Under the pieces are notes generated by a model. It was given only the letters and a program-made list of their open reading frames with translations, was not told the origin of the DNA and ran no database searches. Shown piece by piece: positions 47,766 through 58,319 of a stretch of 64,000 nt of DNA. Origin of the DNA: Istiophorus platypterus (Eukaryota > Chordata > Actinopteri > Istiophoriformes > Istiophoridae); contig CM029131.1 of assembly GCA_016859345.1 (NCBI GenBank), positions 9,003,891 through 9,067,890 of the forward strand. The letters are read 5' to 3'. Position 1 is the first letter of the stretch. The number at the start of each line of letters is the position of its first letter. The position numbers and the translations under genes are program-made.

Positions 47766-48419
47766 AATCTCTTCCGCGCTTTCTCCCTCTGTATGAATCT
47801 TCTTGTTGCTCGCTCCATCCTTCCCAATTCTTCCCTTTCCGGGGCTCAGAATATAGAACATAATGAGCGACAACCAAAACTCTTCCTACGAGAGGACCCC
47901 GACTGCTGAGTGTATCTACATTTTCTTGGCTTCTGGTTGAGAGGGAGACTCCCCGAGGAGAACATTAGTCACTTCCATGATAATAATGGGTAATTCAAGT
48001 GAAAATAGACTGAGGTTTGGCAGAAGATGTTATTGAACACGTCGCTGTTTTTGCTCTGCATATCACAAATAGGGTTTTTCAGAAATATGCCAAATGTCAC
48101 CTACTGGAGGTTGTTGTTTGGGTATCATCTCACCTCTCAGTGCCTCTCCCATTGCATAAGTTGCCCAGGAGCCAAAAGTGTGTCATTCAGAGACAATGCA
48201 TCCTCAAGGAAGTGTGAATATATCAGCGGCTCATGCGGGTCTCCTGATCCCTGATTTTAATCCCGTTAGCCGAGCTGTGAGCCTTCCCCACTACCCTTTA
48301 GCAAGGCAGTTCACCTCACTGGTGGCTGACCTCTGAACTTCCCCAATGGTGTAATTTACGCACACGGGGGGATTAGGAGGCGATAGAGCCCAGGCACAAA
48401 CAAGTGAGAGCGTAGTCAA
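47766..48419. other. Unassigned sequence
   Basis: Mixed unique sequence with no gene recognised. Confidence 0.5.
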
Positions 48420-48765
48420 CGTGGTTGCTTTGTGTCTCCCTGTGGTCATTTAAAGTCCCTTTGCAGTGGCTTTTTGTCTCTTTGTGGTCGTTTTGTGTCT
48501 CTTTGAAGTATAATTTTTGTCTCTCTGGTCGTTTAGAGTCTGTTGAGGTTGTTTTGGTCCTTTTTTTTGGGTCTCTGTGTTTGGCCGTTGTTACTTTGTG
48601 CCTCTTGATGGTCATTTCAAGTCCCTTTGTAGTCGTTTCGAGTATCTTTGTGGTCAATTTCGTCTCTGTGGTTGTTTTCATCTCTTGGTGGTCATTTTGT
48701 GTCTCTCTACGTTAATCTCGTGTCCCTTTGTGGTCATATTGTGCTTCTTTTTCATCTCGGCTAGT
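48420..48765. repeat. Degenerate ~21-22 bp minisatellite
   Basis: About 340 bp consists of imperfect tandem units with the theme TTGTGTCTCTTTGTGGTCG, T, T (for example GTCTCTTTGTGGTCGTTTTG). I count roughly fifteen units with frequent substitutions and length changes. On the minus strand the units translate as a repeated 'ETQNDHK'-like theme rich in Thr, Lys, Glu and His. Similar minisatellites occur widely in fish introns. Uninterrupted frames over repeats of this period do not indicate a protein. Confidence 0.85.
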
Positions 48766-50880
48766 GCCTGGTCTCCCCCGTTGTGTAATCCATCCATGGT
48801 TATGTACGTACGATGAGGTTCTTTAAGAGGAATATACATGAATTTTCTGCTACTGAAACCAGGCATTTTAGAGCAAAGTTTCACTCACACAGTCTACTCT
48901 TGAATAATTTAATACTCTTTGAGTTTGGAACATATGCAGCAAGGAGTTAGACAGAATATGATAAGTCGTATCTCAAAACAGCTGCTCATTTCCTCTCAGT
49001 CTCATTTCTGCCATTTCATTCACAGCAAGCTAACGACGAGCCCCGCAGCACAGATGTTTGGCAGTGCGTTCCCCACGTATCCAGGTGTTTAGAACACCCC
49101 ACCACCACCACCCACGTCTCGTATTCAGAAAATTCAATGCTAAGATCTGAATTCAGAGGATGTAGAGCTAAAGGGCACACACGAGAAATCAAAAGTTGTG
49201 GGCAAATAAATAGCATATCCATAACACTGAGATTGCCCTTTGTACAATTCAGAGGCCTGCTGACTCTGGTCGTTCCCTAAATTGATTTCTCATATGTGGC
49301 TGCCTTGAGGGAGCGATTCCATTTTCATATATACACTGGCTCTCTGTATGTGCGCTCTACGTCCTAGTCTATTAATCAAATAATGCAATCAATTCCACCT
49401 TGCAGGACCAAGACACAGACCATTTCTTATGGCAAACAGCTTTGCATGTCTTTCATAATAGTTTGTGACTGGTGTTGTATGGTGTTGCGAACCATATGCA
49501 TAAATGTTCAAGTGTCAAGCTATCAGCATGGCTGGAAAATCAGAAATTTAAAAAAACAAAAACAAAACAACAAAAAAACAGAAACTTTTGGGGTATTAAA
49601 AAATATATCTCCCTGTAAGGCTAGTCGTGTTAATTTCTGCAAAAAGAAGAAAAAAAATCTGCACAACCCTCATGAATATTTAACCGATGATTCATTCGAA
49701 TAGTTTGAGGCTGAGTACAGGGTACATGTGTGGGTAAGTGTGTGTGCCCCTGCATTTATGCTCACTCGTGTGAGCATGTATATAAACCAGAACTACAGGG
49801 TGTAAGCAAACCTCAAACACATGCTTAAGCCCAGGCTCAGAGTGCAATGAGAGACACTTAAGCGCAGGGGCATAAATCTTCTAAACCCTGGGCCACTGAC
49901 ACTTCCCCCGAGAGACACAGCGAAATATCTTAATTACGCCACTTAAAATCACATCGGCGAATCCCGGGCGAGACCAAGCAGGCATATAATTCATTGTACT
50001 AAGCATCGGTAAAAGCCAAATACATAAACCTTCAAGGATGCTCAAGTGCAGGGTAGACTGTGAGCTGGGGACTTCAAAAAGCAAATGTTTTCCTTCGGAG
50101 GGCCAGAGGGGCTGGAGAGCGGGAGGAAATCCGCAGAGTCGGTGTGGTGGGAGCCGAGGCACCTCGCCGACTCCTGTCAGGGAGCCAAGCTGTTGTCACG
50201 AATGTGGTGAAAGCGTTTGGGGGGGGGTCGTTAAATAAATAACTAAATAAATAATAAAGCCTCTCCCCAGTTCTAGCGCCTTCCGCTGATGGATCAGTGT
50301 CTGCTCCGGAGCCCCGTGGTGATAACACTGAGGAGCAGGCATCCCGCTCGGCCTCTGGTGCAAGCCCCTTCATCTCGGAGCGACCCCTTATTAGTCGCGT
50401 TTACCGGGCGCGCGCTCGGCGTTGCCTAATAGGTCAATTTGCGCGGACGCTGCCATCACGAAAAAGCGCGATGAGAATGGCAATCGGCTGGTCGGATGAT
50501 GCAACGTCACTGTAACAAAGGGAAAGTAACAAAGCGATGAATAATCCAGTTAAGGCCTACGAACAGTGGCCCGTGACTCTTTGTTTTACCTCAGGGGGAT
50601 GAAACGCAATAATAAATGGAGAAAAAAGAAAAAAAGAAAAAAGAAATTCACTGATGTTCTGAGAGTGCCATCCTCCTCCTGCCCCCTCTGTCTCGCAACG
50701 GTGGCTTCTAACAGTCTATTGATTGAAATTGTTTAAATGTGGACTGCCAATGGACTGCAGCCCCCCTCTAATATCTTCAAGATAATCAAATCCTGCGCCT
50801 CTGGAGGGGCCAGCTACCGCTTCCAACGCCACGAGCCATCAAAACAAACACACATTACACCATGTGGACCACCCCCCACC
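48766..50880. other. Unassigned sequence
   Basis: A-rich sequence covers 49,549-49,582. A G run lies at about 50,219-50,227, followed by TAAATAAATAACTAAATAAAT at about 50,231-50,252. Position 50,500-50,590 is AT-leaning with possible regulatory texture. No gene is recognised. Confidence 0.45.
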
Positions 50881-50881
50881 C

Positions 50882-50904
50882 CCTCCTCCTCCTCCTCCTC
50901 CTCA
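50882..50904. repeat. (CCT)n trinucleotide repeat
   Basis: About seven to eight CCT units following a C-rich stretch. Confidence 0.92.
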
Positions 50905-51152
50905 TTTGAGGCAGTTTCGTCCCAGAAATCTCCACATGACAAGACAGCAGCTGGTTTCCGTCAAAAATTATATTCAGCCTCCCTTAGTAGGAGCGGTAAA
51001 AATCATACGTTAGCGGTGTCAGGGAGGCTTCTGATTAAAATTCATAGTCACTTTTACACCTCCTCAAACTGGGGTTATGTGTAGCATACTGAAGTGTAGT
51101 AAAAAAAAACGTATCCTTTCTTGCCTGGGGACCCTCTGAAACCTCTTCAAGA
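50905..51152. other. Unassigned sequence
   Basis: Mixed unique sequence with an A run at 51,101-51,109. Confidence 0.5.
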
Positions 51153-51185
51153 CCCCCCCCCCCCCCCTACACCCCCCCCCACCCC
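51153..51185. repeat. C homopolymer cluster
   Basis: A run of 15 C, then TACA, then 9 C and 5 C. The complementary strand has G-quadruplex potential. Confidence 0.9.
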
Positions 51186-51689
51186 CAACCTTTGAGACCC
51201 ACTCTCCCTGAGGACCTGGGCAAAGCGGTGCGAGGAGCCTGAGCCACAACGTGGTCTAACGACCGGCGGCTGGGGGGCTCCACTCTTGGCACCGCTCCGC
51301 AGCGCTCTACCCCCACCTGCCGTTGTGCGCCAGGAACCCAACGCGGCGACGCTGAAAAATAATAAAAAATGTCCATCTGACGGCTCCCCTCTTTTTCCTG
51401 TCGTTCTTTTTTTTCCGGTACTGAAACCTTCTTTTTTTCCCCTAAAAAACAAGCGGGGGACTCTCTCCGAGGGGGATATAATAGCGCGTCTTATCCTGGA
51501 TGCAAATTAACTTGTTGCAAGATTTTTTTTTTTATTTTTTGAATGAAGAAGCCCGTATGAAATGAATTTATGGAAACCGAAATAAATACAATAATCTCAT
51601 CCTGCAAGCAATTATTTTTCGCTTCGAGAAATGGATTAACAATGAATCTGAAGACGCTGGAGTTTGGTTATTTTTTTATTATTTATATA
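51186..51689. other. Unassigned sequence leading into a CpG island
   Basis: Mixed sequence with T-rich stretches at about 51,409-51,440 and 51,522-51,540. No gene is recognised. Confidence 0.5.
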
Positions 51690-52123
51690 TATTTACATTT
51701 TTCTTCGCAGCGCACGCTCGGCTCGGCTCGGCCCGGCCCGCGGCGACGCGCGTCGCTGACCAGGACGCAGTAAAGAGACACATAGGCCAAAAAAAAAAAG
51801 GACAAGAAAGCGAAAGGTGTTGAGACACTTTGAATCTGGGCTATTTCTTTTAGCAGCAGTCACTCAGATGACATCTTCACCACTACCCCCCCTCATCCTC
51901 ATCCTCCTCCTCCGTGCGTGGAAACCCCGCACACGCGCGCGTGCGGGCAATCATCGAGTCAGGTGCTCGGAGAGCGCACGCGGCCCCAATTAGCGGCCCA
52001 GGTGTCGCCCCGCGCGCGGCTCCGACCTCCAAACTTTCGGCGGCGTTTGGAGACGGCGCAGCGGCGACGCGCAACCCGTGCGCAAGGCGCAGATAGCGGG
52101 GAAGTCTTCAATCTACACTAACA

Positions 52124-52126
<3 letters not shown>

Positions 52127-52181
<55 letters not shown>
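52127..52181. repeat. (AT)27 microsatellite within the CpG island
   Basis: A perfect AT tract of about 55 bp followed by AATTTTTT. It is fully self-complementary. It interrupts the GC-rich island. Confidence 0.96.
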
Positions 52182-52186
<5 letters not shown>

Positions 52187-52636
52187 TTCTACAGTGAGAC
52201 GGCGGAGAGAAGGGGCCGGAGGGCGGCGGGGAGCGAGGCAGGCGGTGGTCTTTAACCAACACCATCAGGAACACGGGACTGGAATTGACATCATCGACGC
52301 GTGATGCCAGTTTAAGTTGGTCAACGGCATCGATTTTACCGACCGAACCAGGTGGGACGCGGATCCATAACCGCCCCCCCCTCAAAAAAAAAGAAGCAAC
52401 GCAGCGCCCTGTTCATGCTCCTAAAGATTAAACAATAAAACGAGCATAAACTAAGGACAGAGCGGCGGTGGATGGTGGAGGGGACAGTTTCTGTCCGAGG
52501 ACCAGACGGGCTATTTCTCAACAGCTCGCCCGCTCTACAGAGGGACCACATCATAATCCCCCTTTTCAGTAAGAAAGCATTCTGGCCCCTGCAAGACGTG
52601 CTTCAATTACAAACCAACGTCCAGTTAAACAATCCA

Positions 52637-52714
52637 CCCCTCTCTCCCTCTCTCTCCCTCTCTCTCACACACATTCCCTCTCTTACTCTCTCTCTCCCTC
52701 TCTCTCTCCCTTTT
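52637..52714. repeat. (CTCTCC)n polypyrimidine repeat
   Basis: CT-rich tandem sequence with a CACACA interruption at about 52,666-52,672. It ends in CCCTTTTCCAG at about 52,719, an acceptor-like site on the plus strand that I attribute to the pyrimidine repeat. Confidence 0.88.
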
Positions 52715-52900
52715 CCAGCGGCTGTCTCTGCCCGCTGCAGATCACGATGGCAAAACACACTCAACTTGTCCACAAAGTCACCAAGCTCCGAGGGTCGGAC
52801 TCGCTCACGCACGCGTCCGTCCTACCCCCCCCCCCACACACCAAACCTGCTGCCCCCCCTCCCTCCCTCCCCGGCCGCCCCCCCCTTCCACAATCCTTAC

Positions 52901-52952
52901 CTTGACCGCCGCAGACGAGCACCCCGAGGAGATGGACGAGTTTGAGCATCAT
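52901..52952 (-). CDS. Candidate first coding exon: signal-peptide leader
   Basis: On the minus strand two ATGs in tandem (52,952 and 52,949) open MMLKLVHLLGVLVCGGQ plus one base. The exon ends at 52,901 with the donor CAAG|GTAAGG (GT at 52,900-52,899), so intron 1 is phase 1. The leader has a Lys in its n-region, a hydrophobic core (residues 5-13) and small residues CGG before Gln, as in a cleavable signal peptide. A is at -3. Phase-1 introns just after the leader are common in secreted and cell-surface proteins, including Ig-superfamily adhesion proteins. The same frame stays open upstream, where an ATG at 53,042 would add 30 residues starting MNGAERACVA. I prefer the tandem ATGs because of the hydrophobic leader. 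The gene is not identified, and later exons would lie at lower coordinates or outside the window. Confidence 0.45.
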
Positions 52953-53158
52953 TTTCGGGCAGGCTCCGGGCTGCCGGACGCTTCTTTCGGCTGCTGTAAG
53001 AAAAACGACACGGGCGACACACGCACGCTCGGCTCCGTTCATCCGCCGTCTTGGGCTCCGCTGGCGACTGATCTGCCTCAACTCCTTCCTTCCCTTCCTT
53101 CCTATACGCGCGCTCCCGCTCCCGCCGCTCGTCCACCGTGCCGGCTCTGCGCTGAGGA

Positions 53159-53224
53159 CCCCCCCCCCCCCCCCACACACACACACAGACACACACAGAC
53201 ACACGCATATACACACGCACACAC
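53159..53224. repeat. (C)16-(AC)n compound repeat
   Basis: Sixteen C followed by AC tracts with CAGACA and CGCATA interruptions. Confidence 0.95.
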
Positions 53225-53583
53225 AAATCCACCATCCCTCCTCTTCCCTCAGCATCACTTCTCCCCAACCTCACTGCTGGAAGCTCCTGGTGACAGACAA
53301 ATAAGAAGGAAATCAAGCAAAACGAGTTTATCGGGTATCTTAAAGCACGTTATGAAGTTGGAAAGGGAAGATTTCAAGAAAAAGACAATATCTTTAGGGT
53401 CTAGGAATCTAGAAAATCCTCGTTTCCTGTTAGCAGGAGTGTAGCTAGGAACTCCTCTCTAATATTTATGGGTCCCTTCCAGCTGTGGCCCCCCGAATCC
53501 TCAAACTATAATCCCACCCCAGGAACAGCGGTGCCTGTTCACCCCCACCCAAATCCGGGCAAACACGCCAAGCAGGAAGAACA
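53225..53583. other. Unassigned sequence
   Basis: Mixed unique sequence. It could contain the core promoter or upstream region of the minus-strand leader exon, but no specific motif stands out. Confidence 0.45.
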
Positions 53584-53647
53584 GTGTCCCGTGGGAACGG
53601 TGTCCCGTGGGAACAGTGTCCCGTGGGAACAGTGTCCCGTGGGAGCG
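53584..53647. repeat. 16-bp tandem repeat, four copies
   Basis: Four head-to-tail copies of GTGTCCCGTGGGAACA with A/G changes at two positions (last base of copies 1 and 4; AAC to AGC in copy 4). Near-identity between units indicates a recent expansion. The unit contains CCCGTGGG, an imperfect palindrome. Confidence 0.95.
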
Positions 53648-55529
53648 GTGCGACGGCTTTACCTTCCCCAGGTCTCCACAGCCGGGGTGCGGGGAGGGGG
53701 GGGGTCGGCGCTGTCAAAGGGGGTCAACATCTGGCGAACTGACCGGTCGACCAGTCGCTTCAAGTCGTTTCCTTTACAGATAAACGATTCGGCCACGATG
53801 TTTAACTGTTTAAATCCGGGTGCGTCCGGGGCCGTTCCCGGTCCTGCTGTCACAAACCATCAAATGTAAACGCACCGGATTTAGCAGTGTCAGCGGTTTT
53901 ATTACAGGACGTCGTCGTTCCGGATATTTTCGGACCAATTCGGGGCGACACTAGGGCGGTACGGCGGCGGTTTACTGACCAACCAACAATCAAGCAGGGA
54001 ACGGGTCGACGTGGTGACGGGTTGCTGGGAAACGTCTTCCCGAATCGAAGCGGCCCACGGTCGCGGGTCGCGCTCGCAGCCCAGGCATCCTTTCTAAAAC
54101 ACTCGGCCGGCGTTAAAGTTCTGCAACGGCGAACCCTGGTCCAGGCCGTGACCGTGACGCACCAGATTTGTGTGGATGAAGTTGGTGCGGTCCCGTCAAA
54201 TTCTTTTTTTTTTTTAAATTTTGACCTTTTAATTATGGCACATATCAGTAGGGCTTTCTAATCAGAGGACATTGCCTAAGAGCAACATCCGTCCAGGTTT
54301 TGGCAAAATGTGAGAATCTGTGTTGCAGGTGTTATTTTTTAATTAAACATAACCTTTGATTTTATCGTCCCCATTAGGCCAGAACACCGATGCGCCAGGG
54401 CCCCTTTTTAATCAGATTTCTTAAAGCTACACTACAACGAGATGATGTGGAGGTCGAACCCAGGGACGATTTCCCGCCCGATGGAGACTCACGCAACTTT
54501 ACCAATTTTAGCATTTTAGCATCTTTCACTGCTCTTACAGACAGCTTGTATTTTTTCGGGGGGGATGTTTGTTGTTGTTGTTCTTTTTATTTTGCAGAAA
54601 CTGCCCGGCGACCATGGAGAAAAGACAAGACAAAGTTGGAGATCAGCCGCTGACCACTGAGTGATCAGTGAAGAACTTGGCAGCCTAATAGAAGAGGAGC
54701 AATATTTTGTGCTTATTATGATCTCACACAGAATACTGACATCTGATTCCTTCTAAAAGAACCCAGTACCACAAAGCACATGAATAAATTACAGCGGTCT
54801 CACGAAAAGACATGTTTGGATTTGTGAAGGCAGTGATTATCACCTCTGATGGAGTCCAGAGCAAGAGATCGCCGGCTCACGAGCATCTCTGTCGGGAGCA
54901 GATGAAGTGTTGAATTAAAACTGATAAAAACTCTGATCCGCTTAGCCAAGGAAATATAAACGAAACCGGCTATTCCGAAATCTACGGGGACCCCGAGCCA
55001 GGAGGGTCTATGCGTGGAAGTGGCACTTTTTCACCCGGGGGGGCACACACACGCATCATGACTGCAGATTTTTGCGTAAAAAATCACTTGCCGACATCTC
55101 AAGGTTATGTCACGTCCGATCACTTAACAGAGCTCAAACCGCGGCGCCCTCCCCGGATTCCATTTCCTAACCTCTTTTTTAGTTGTTTTTTCTCAGGTCT
55201 GCGACTTGACCCACATTACCGCGCTCCGAACAGACACGTGTCAAAAGGGGCCCCCGCGGCTGTAATTCCCCCCCGGGGCCGCCTGACTGACAGACCGATG
55301 CAACGAGGCTACCCGTGACAGATAAGGAGAAGTCTCAACAGCCAGTCGGAGGTGAGTTGTTGGCTCTCGAGGAATTTTTTTTTTGTTCCGGTGCAATTTG
55401 TGTCAAACTTTTTTATAAGTGGGAGCCGAGAAGGTGTGAAAATGGAGGCCAACAATCATTTCCCGGCGCGGACCCGCTGGAGAACAGATTTGTATTTTTA
55501 TCTCGGCCTAACAATGCTGCAATTGTAGA
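53648..55529. other. Unassigned sequence
   Basis: A G run lies at about 53,692-53,704. CpG-rich sequence covers 53,880-54,080. A T run lies at about 54,206-54,216. Position 54,660-54,960 is AT-leaning. A 124-codon plus-strand frame at 53,887-54,261 has no family signal or splice support. Confidence 0.45.
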
Positions 55530-55740
55530 TCGCATCTAAGTGACCACGAGTATAGGTGAATTAATCCCTAATTGGTGCAATTTATAATAGTCCACAGTCG
55601 ACTGTTAGAGACAGTTCAGAATGGCTCTTTTTTTTTCTTTTTTTTGTATACAAATGCCTCAGAGCTTTAAGAGCCATTTAATATTCCTGTAATTTCTCTC
55701 TGGCTAAAAAGGCGTGATCATTATTAAAGAAAATGAATTG
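55530..55740. promoter_or_regulatory. CNE-like block upstream of the leader gene
   Basis: It contains GGTGAATTAATCCCTAATTGG, GCAATTTATAATAGTCC, AGAGCCATTTAATATTCC and GTGATCATTATTAAAG. The inverted pair GTCGACTGTTAGAGACAGTTC is at about 55,596-55,616. A T-rich stretch splits it at about 55,626-55,645. It lies about 2.5 kb upstream of the candidate leader exon. The function is inferred from texture. Confidence 0.35.
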
Positions 55741-56585
55741 TGCTTTAGAACAAGCGCAAGCGTGAACTCGGCGTCGGTTCTCCGCCTAATGATCGGTTCC
55801 CACGCCGCACAAGTGCGAATTAATGGCTTTGGCTGTCGCGAGGCTGTTGCTCGCTCCTCGAGTCGTCGAGATGGCAGAGTTAAAGTTTTTTTTGTTGGTT
55901 TTCTTTTTTTCTTGGAAATTGATTTTGTTATCTGTAATGTGAAATGTCTACCTGGCCTTTTAGCGAGATGCATAAATGCCGAATAAATCCAACCCGAGTG
56001 TGAGATACTTTTTTTTTTTTTACATTAACGATCCGGCATATATAAAACAAGGCTGTTTCAAAGAGAGAAAAGATCCAGAAGATCACGAGTGCAAATATGG
56101 CGCTCGGTCTGTTGTGGGTGCCTCTTTCCTTTTTGAAGATAGTGTGTGCAGGCAAGGTGAACTGGAAACTCTACATTTGAATTCAAGTATCTGATTTTAT
56201 ACCGTTGTTTATGCCCTTCTGTGCTTTTCGATATAGAAAATGGAGAGTTTGGATGGGACTTGTAAAAAGAAAGTCCTAAAATTTGTGTTATTACATTGCT
56301 TTAAAAAAGGGGTAAATTTTTCCGCTTGCTTAAAATGAACCATAGCATAGTAAACGGCTGTCAGGCTATGGCCAACTGTATTTAAAAGTCGGAGTCCATT
56401 CCACGGCAAACATGCCACTTCACTGCCACTTCACTGTTGCAAAGAGTTGCATAATGCAGCTTCCTTTGTGCCAGCGAATAAATGGACTAAGTGTTTTGCG
56501 CCGGGTGGAAGAACTTGTGGCCTGTCTTGAAGTCAGACTGTCAGTGATCGCTCCGTCATCGCCGCTGTCACCCGAGCGGGTCGCC
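55741..56585. other. Unassigned sequence
   Basis: A T run lies at about 56,011-56,021. The rest is AT-leaning and featureless. Confidence 0.5.
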
Positions 56586-56599
56586 ATTGCCATGGCAAC
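56586..56599. promoter_or_regulatory. RFX-type X-box
   Basis: ATTGCCATGGCAAC is one base off the perfect X-box palindrome GTTGCCATGGCAAC bound by RFX factors, the regulators of ciliary genes. It is flanked by CGGGTCGCC on the left and AAATGGCCGTATTG on the right, which contains a YY1-like core. The family role is established knowledge. Use of this site is inferred. Confidence 0.4.
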
Positions 56600-58120
56600 C
56601 GAGCTAAATGGCCGTATTGAAGAGCGGGGGCCCCGTGCCGGGGCCCGCACGCACAGATATTTCATTGTTCCGGTCTCCGCAAAGCGTAAACGTGTTAACG
56701 ACTGCCCCCGCCGCCGCCACCACCACTACCCCCATCCCCTCCGAATGAGTCACGGAGATGCACCCCAGTAGAGCAGCAGGCGTAGTTTCAAGCCAGTAAG
56801 TCGGGCCCACACTCGTAACACCTCCAGCAGATGAAGCGCTGGGGTTTTATTTTTCAAAGAGTGAAAAACACCGACTCGAAATGTAATGTTTGATGTCAGC
56901 ACAGTGAAATCCATAGGCTTCCCTCCGTCTCCCCGTGCGGGTACAAATGCCGCAGCTTTCATCTCATCATCTTACAACAAACATGCGTCGGCCTGTTTCC
57001 TTCCAAGCTAAGTCAACACCGTAGTATCTCCACCTTTGCTGTGACCTCTGCGCTCGAGGTTAACAGAGTCCACTTTTAAGGAAACTGAACACAACGCTAG
57101 TATTTCCATTTATTATGTTCCCAATATATACCCACTGTAATACATTTCAGTGAAAAAAAATATATTTTACTTCAGTGCTTTTAATTAGAGCTATAGTTGC
57201 ACGTTTGTATTTTTGATATTACATAAAAAAAAATAGGACCTGCGCATAAAATATGATGAATTGTTTGCTTTAAACCTCCAAATTGTATATATAGCGGTTG
57301 AAAATTGTTCCACTCAAACCAGCTGCTGATTACATATTAATGCATGAGAAACTATATTCTAATTGTATAATACACACGATAATATAACAATGAATGTAGG
57401 CCGTTTCATTTTGATGCTCTAATTGTATTTTCCTGATGACTGCTCATAATTTCTACTTCAGTTTGTTTTGAGTTCAAGACTCTCACTTGCAAAGGAGCGT
57501 TTATGTGCTGTGGCGTTGCTACATTCACTTTGAACCAGTGCTGTGCCGACCGAGCAAGGGAAGCAGCACTTTAATCAAAGCTGAAAAACAGACACCAATT
57601 AGTCCAAGGTAGAAGCCATAACTCTCCTCACATCTTAGAACAGGGATCTGTCTGAAAAAGCATCTGTTATTGCCTGTGTGCATTCATCTTGCAATTTACT
57701 GCCCTCCTGTGGCCACAGTGGACTATTGTCCCCGGAAGCCGTGTTGACTTCCAGGACATTTGCACAACCCTGGGGTCTCTGACGGGCGGCTATCAATAGC
57801 TAGCTACAGAACAGTGTTCTTGTCAAGCTGCCCTTGACTCAGCTCTCACTCCTCGGTTATCATATCGCTCCGCCTCCCGTTATCAACCACATGTGCCGAT
57901 GTGTGTGGGACTTCGCTGCACTTCTGCGCCATACAAACTCAGCTCGACGGCCTTTCCTCCCTCGGTGCCGCGAGGTGGCTGTAGCAAGTGAACGAGCGAA
58001 TTACACCGAGCGTCATCATCTCCGATCTGATGACTGAGATACTTGTCGGCTAATTGTTTTACTAATCACCTCGGTCAACGTGTGCGACACCTTTTCTTCT
58101 TCTTCTTTCCTGTTAATCAA
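56600..58120. other. Unassigned sequence
   Basis: A GGGGCCCCGTGCCGGGGCCC inverted repeat lies at about 56,628-56,646. (CCG)/(CCA) units lie at about 56,707-56,725. A CTCF-like word CTGCCCTCCTGTGGCC lies at about 57,700-57,715. Position 57,100-57,480 is AT-rich. No gene is recognised. Confidence 0.45.
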
Positions 58121-58318
58121 GGTGCACGGTTCACTGCGCGAGGGACGTTTCGGAGACGTTTGCCAAGTTGCTGGCCATCCGCTGTTTTGGGTGGAGTCAG
58201 AACCCCCCTGTGCCTCCTGGCTACGAACCAGACGATGAGCTAGGAAAGGTTGACAACATCGAGGCAGGAAAATACAGGACTCTGGACTCTCACTTGAGAG
58301 TGTCATTGTATTTTAACG
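58121..58318 (+). CDS. Candidate internal exon (unknown product)
   Basis: The segment is preceded by TTCTTCTTCTTTCCTGTTAATCAAG, an acceptor with a good pyrimidine tract but a weak AAG end. It is followed by AACG|GTAAAT at 58,318/58,319. The frame stays open for about 66 codons and has a protein-like, charged composition, for example PPGYEPDDELGKVDNIEAGK. No family is recognised. The frame also runs on past the donor. It may be an exon of a plus-strand gene or a chance frame. Confidence 0.22.
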
Positions 58319-58319
58319 G

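Larger units (their letters stand above)
51690..53158 (-). promoter_or_regulatory. CpG-island promoter region of a minus-strand gene
   Basis: Dense CpG covers 51,715-52,110 (CGCGCG and CGGCGGCG-type words) and again about 52,900-53,150. An AT-rich insert at 52,127-52,181 and pyrimidine repeats at 52,637-52,714 separate the two. The leader exon ending at 52,901 sits in the right-hand part. A transcription start upstream of about 53,050 on the minus strand is the simplest reading. No clear TATA box was found at the expected place, as usual for CpG-island promoters. Transcription direction is inferred from the leader exon. Confidence 0.5.

Noticed and set aside
52739..52905. Plus-strand frame starting MAKHTQLVHK after the CCCTTTTCCAG site
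   Set aside because: The acceptor belongs to a pyrimidine repeat, and the frame runs into poly-Pro and overlaps the minus-strand leader exon.
57700..57715. CTCF-like word CTGCCCTCCTGTGGCC
   Set aside because: Two mismatches to the core; too weak to call without binding data.
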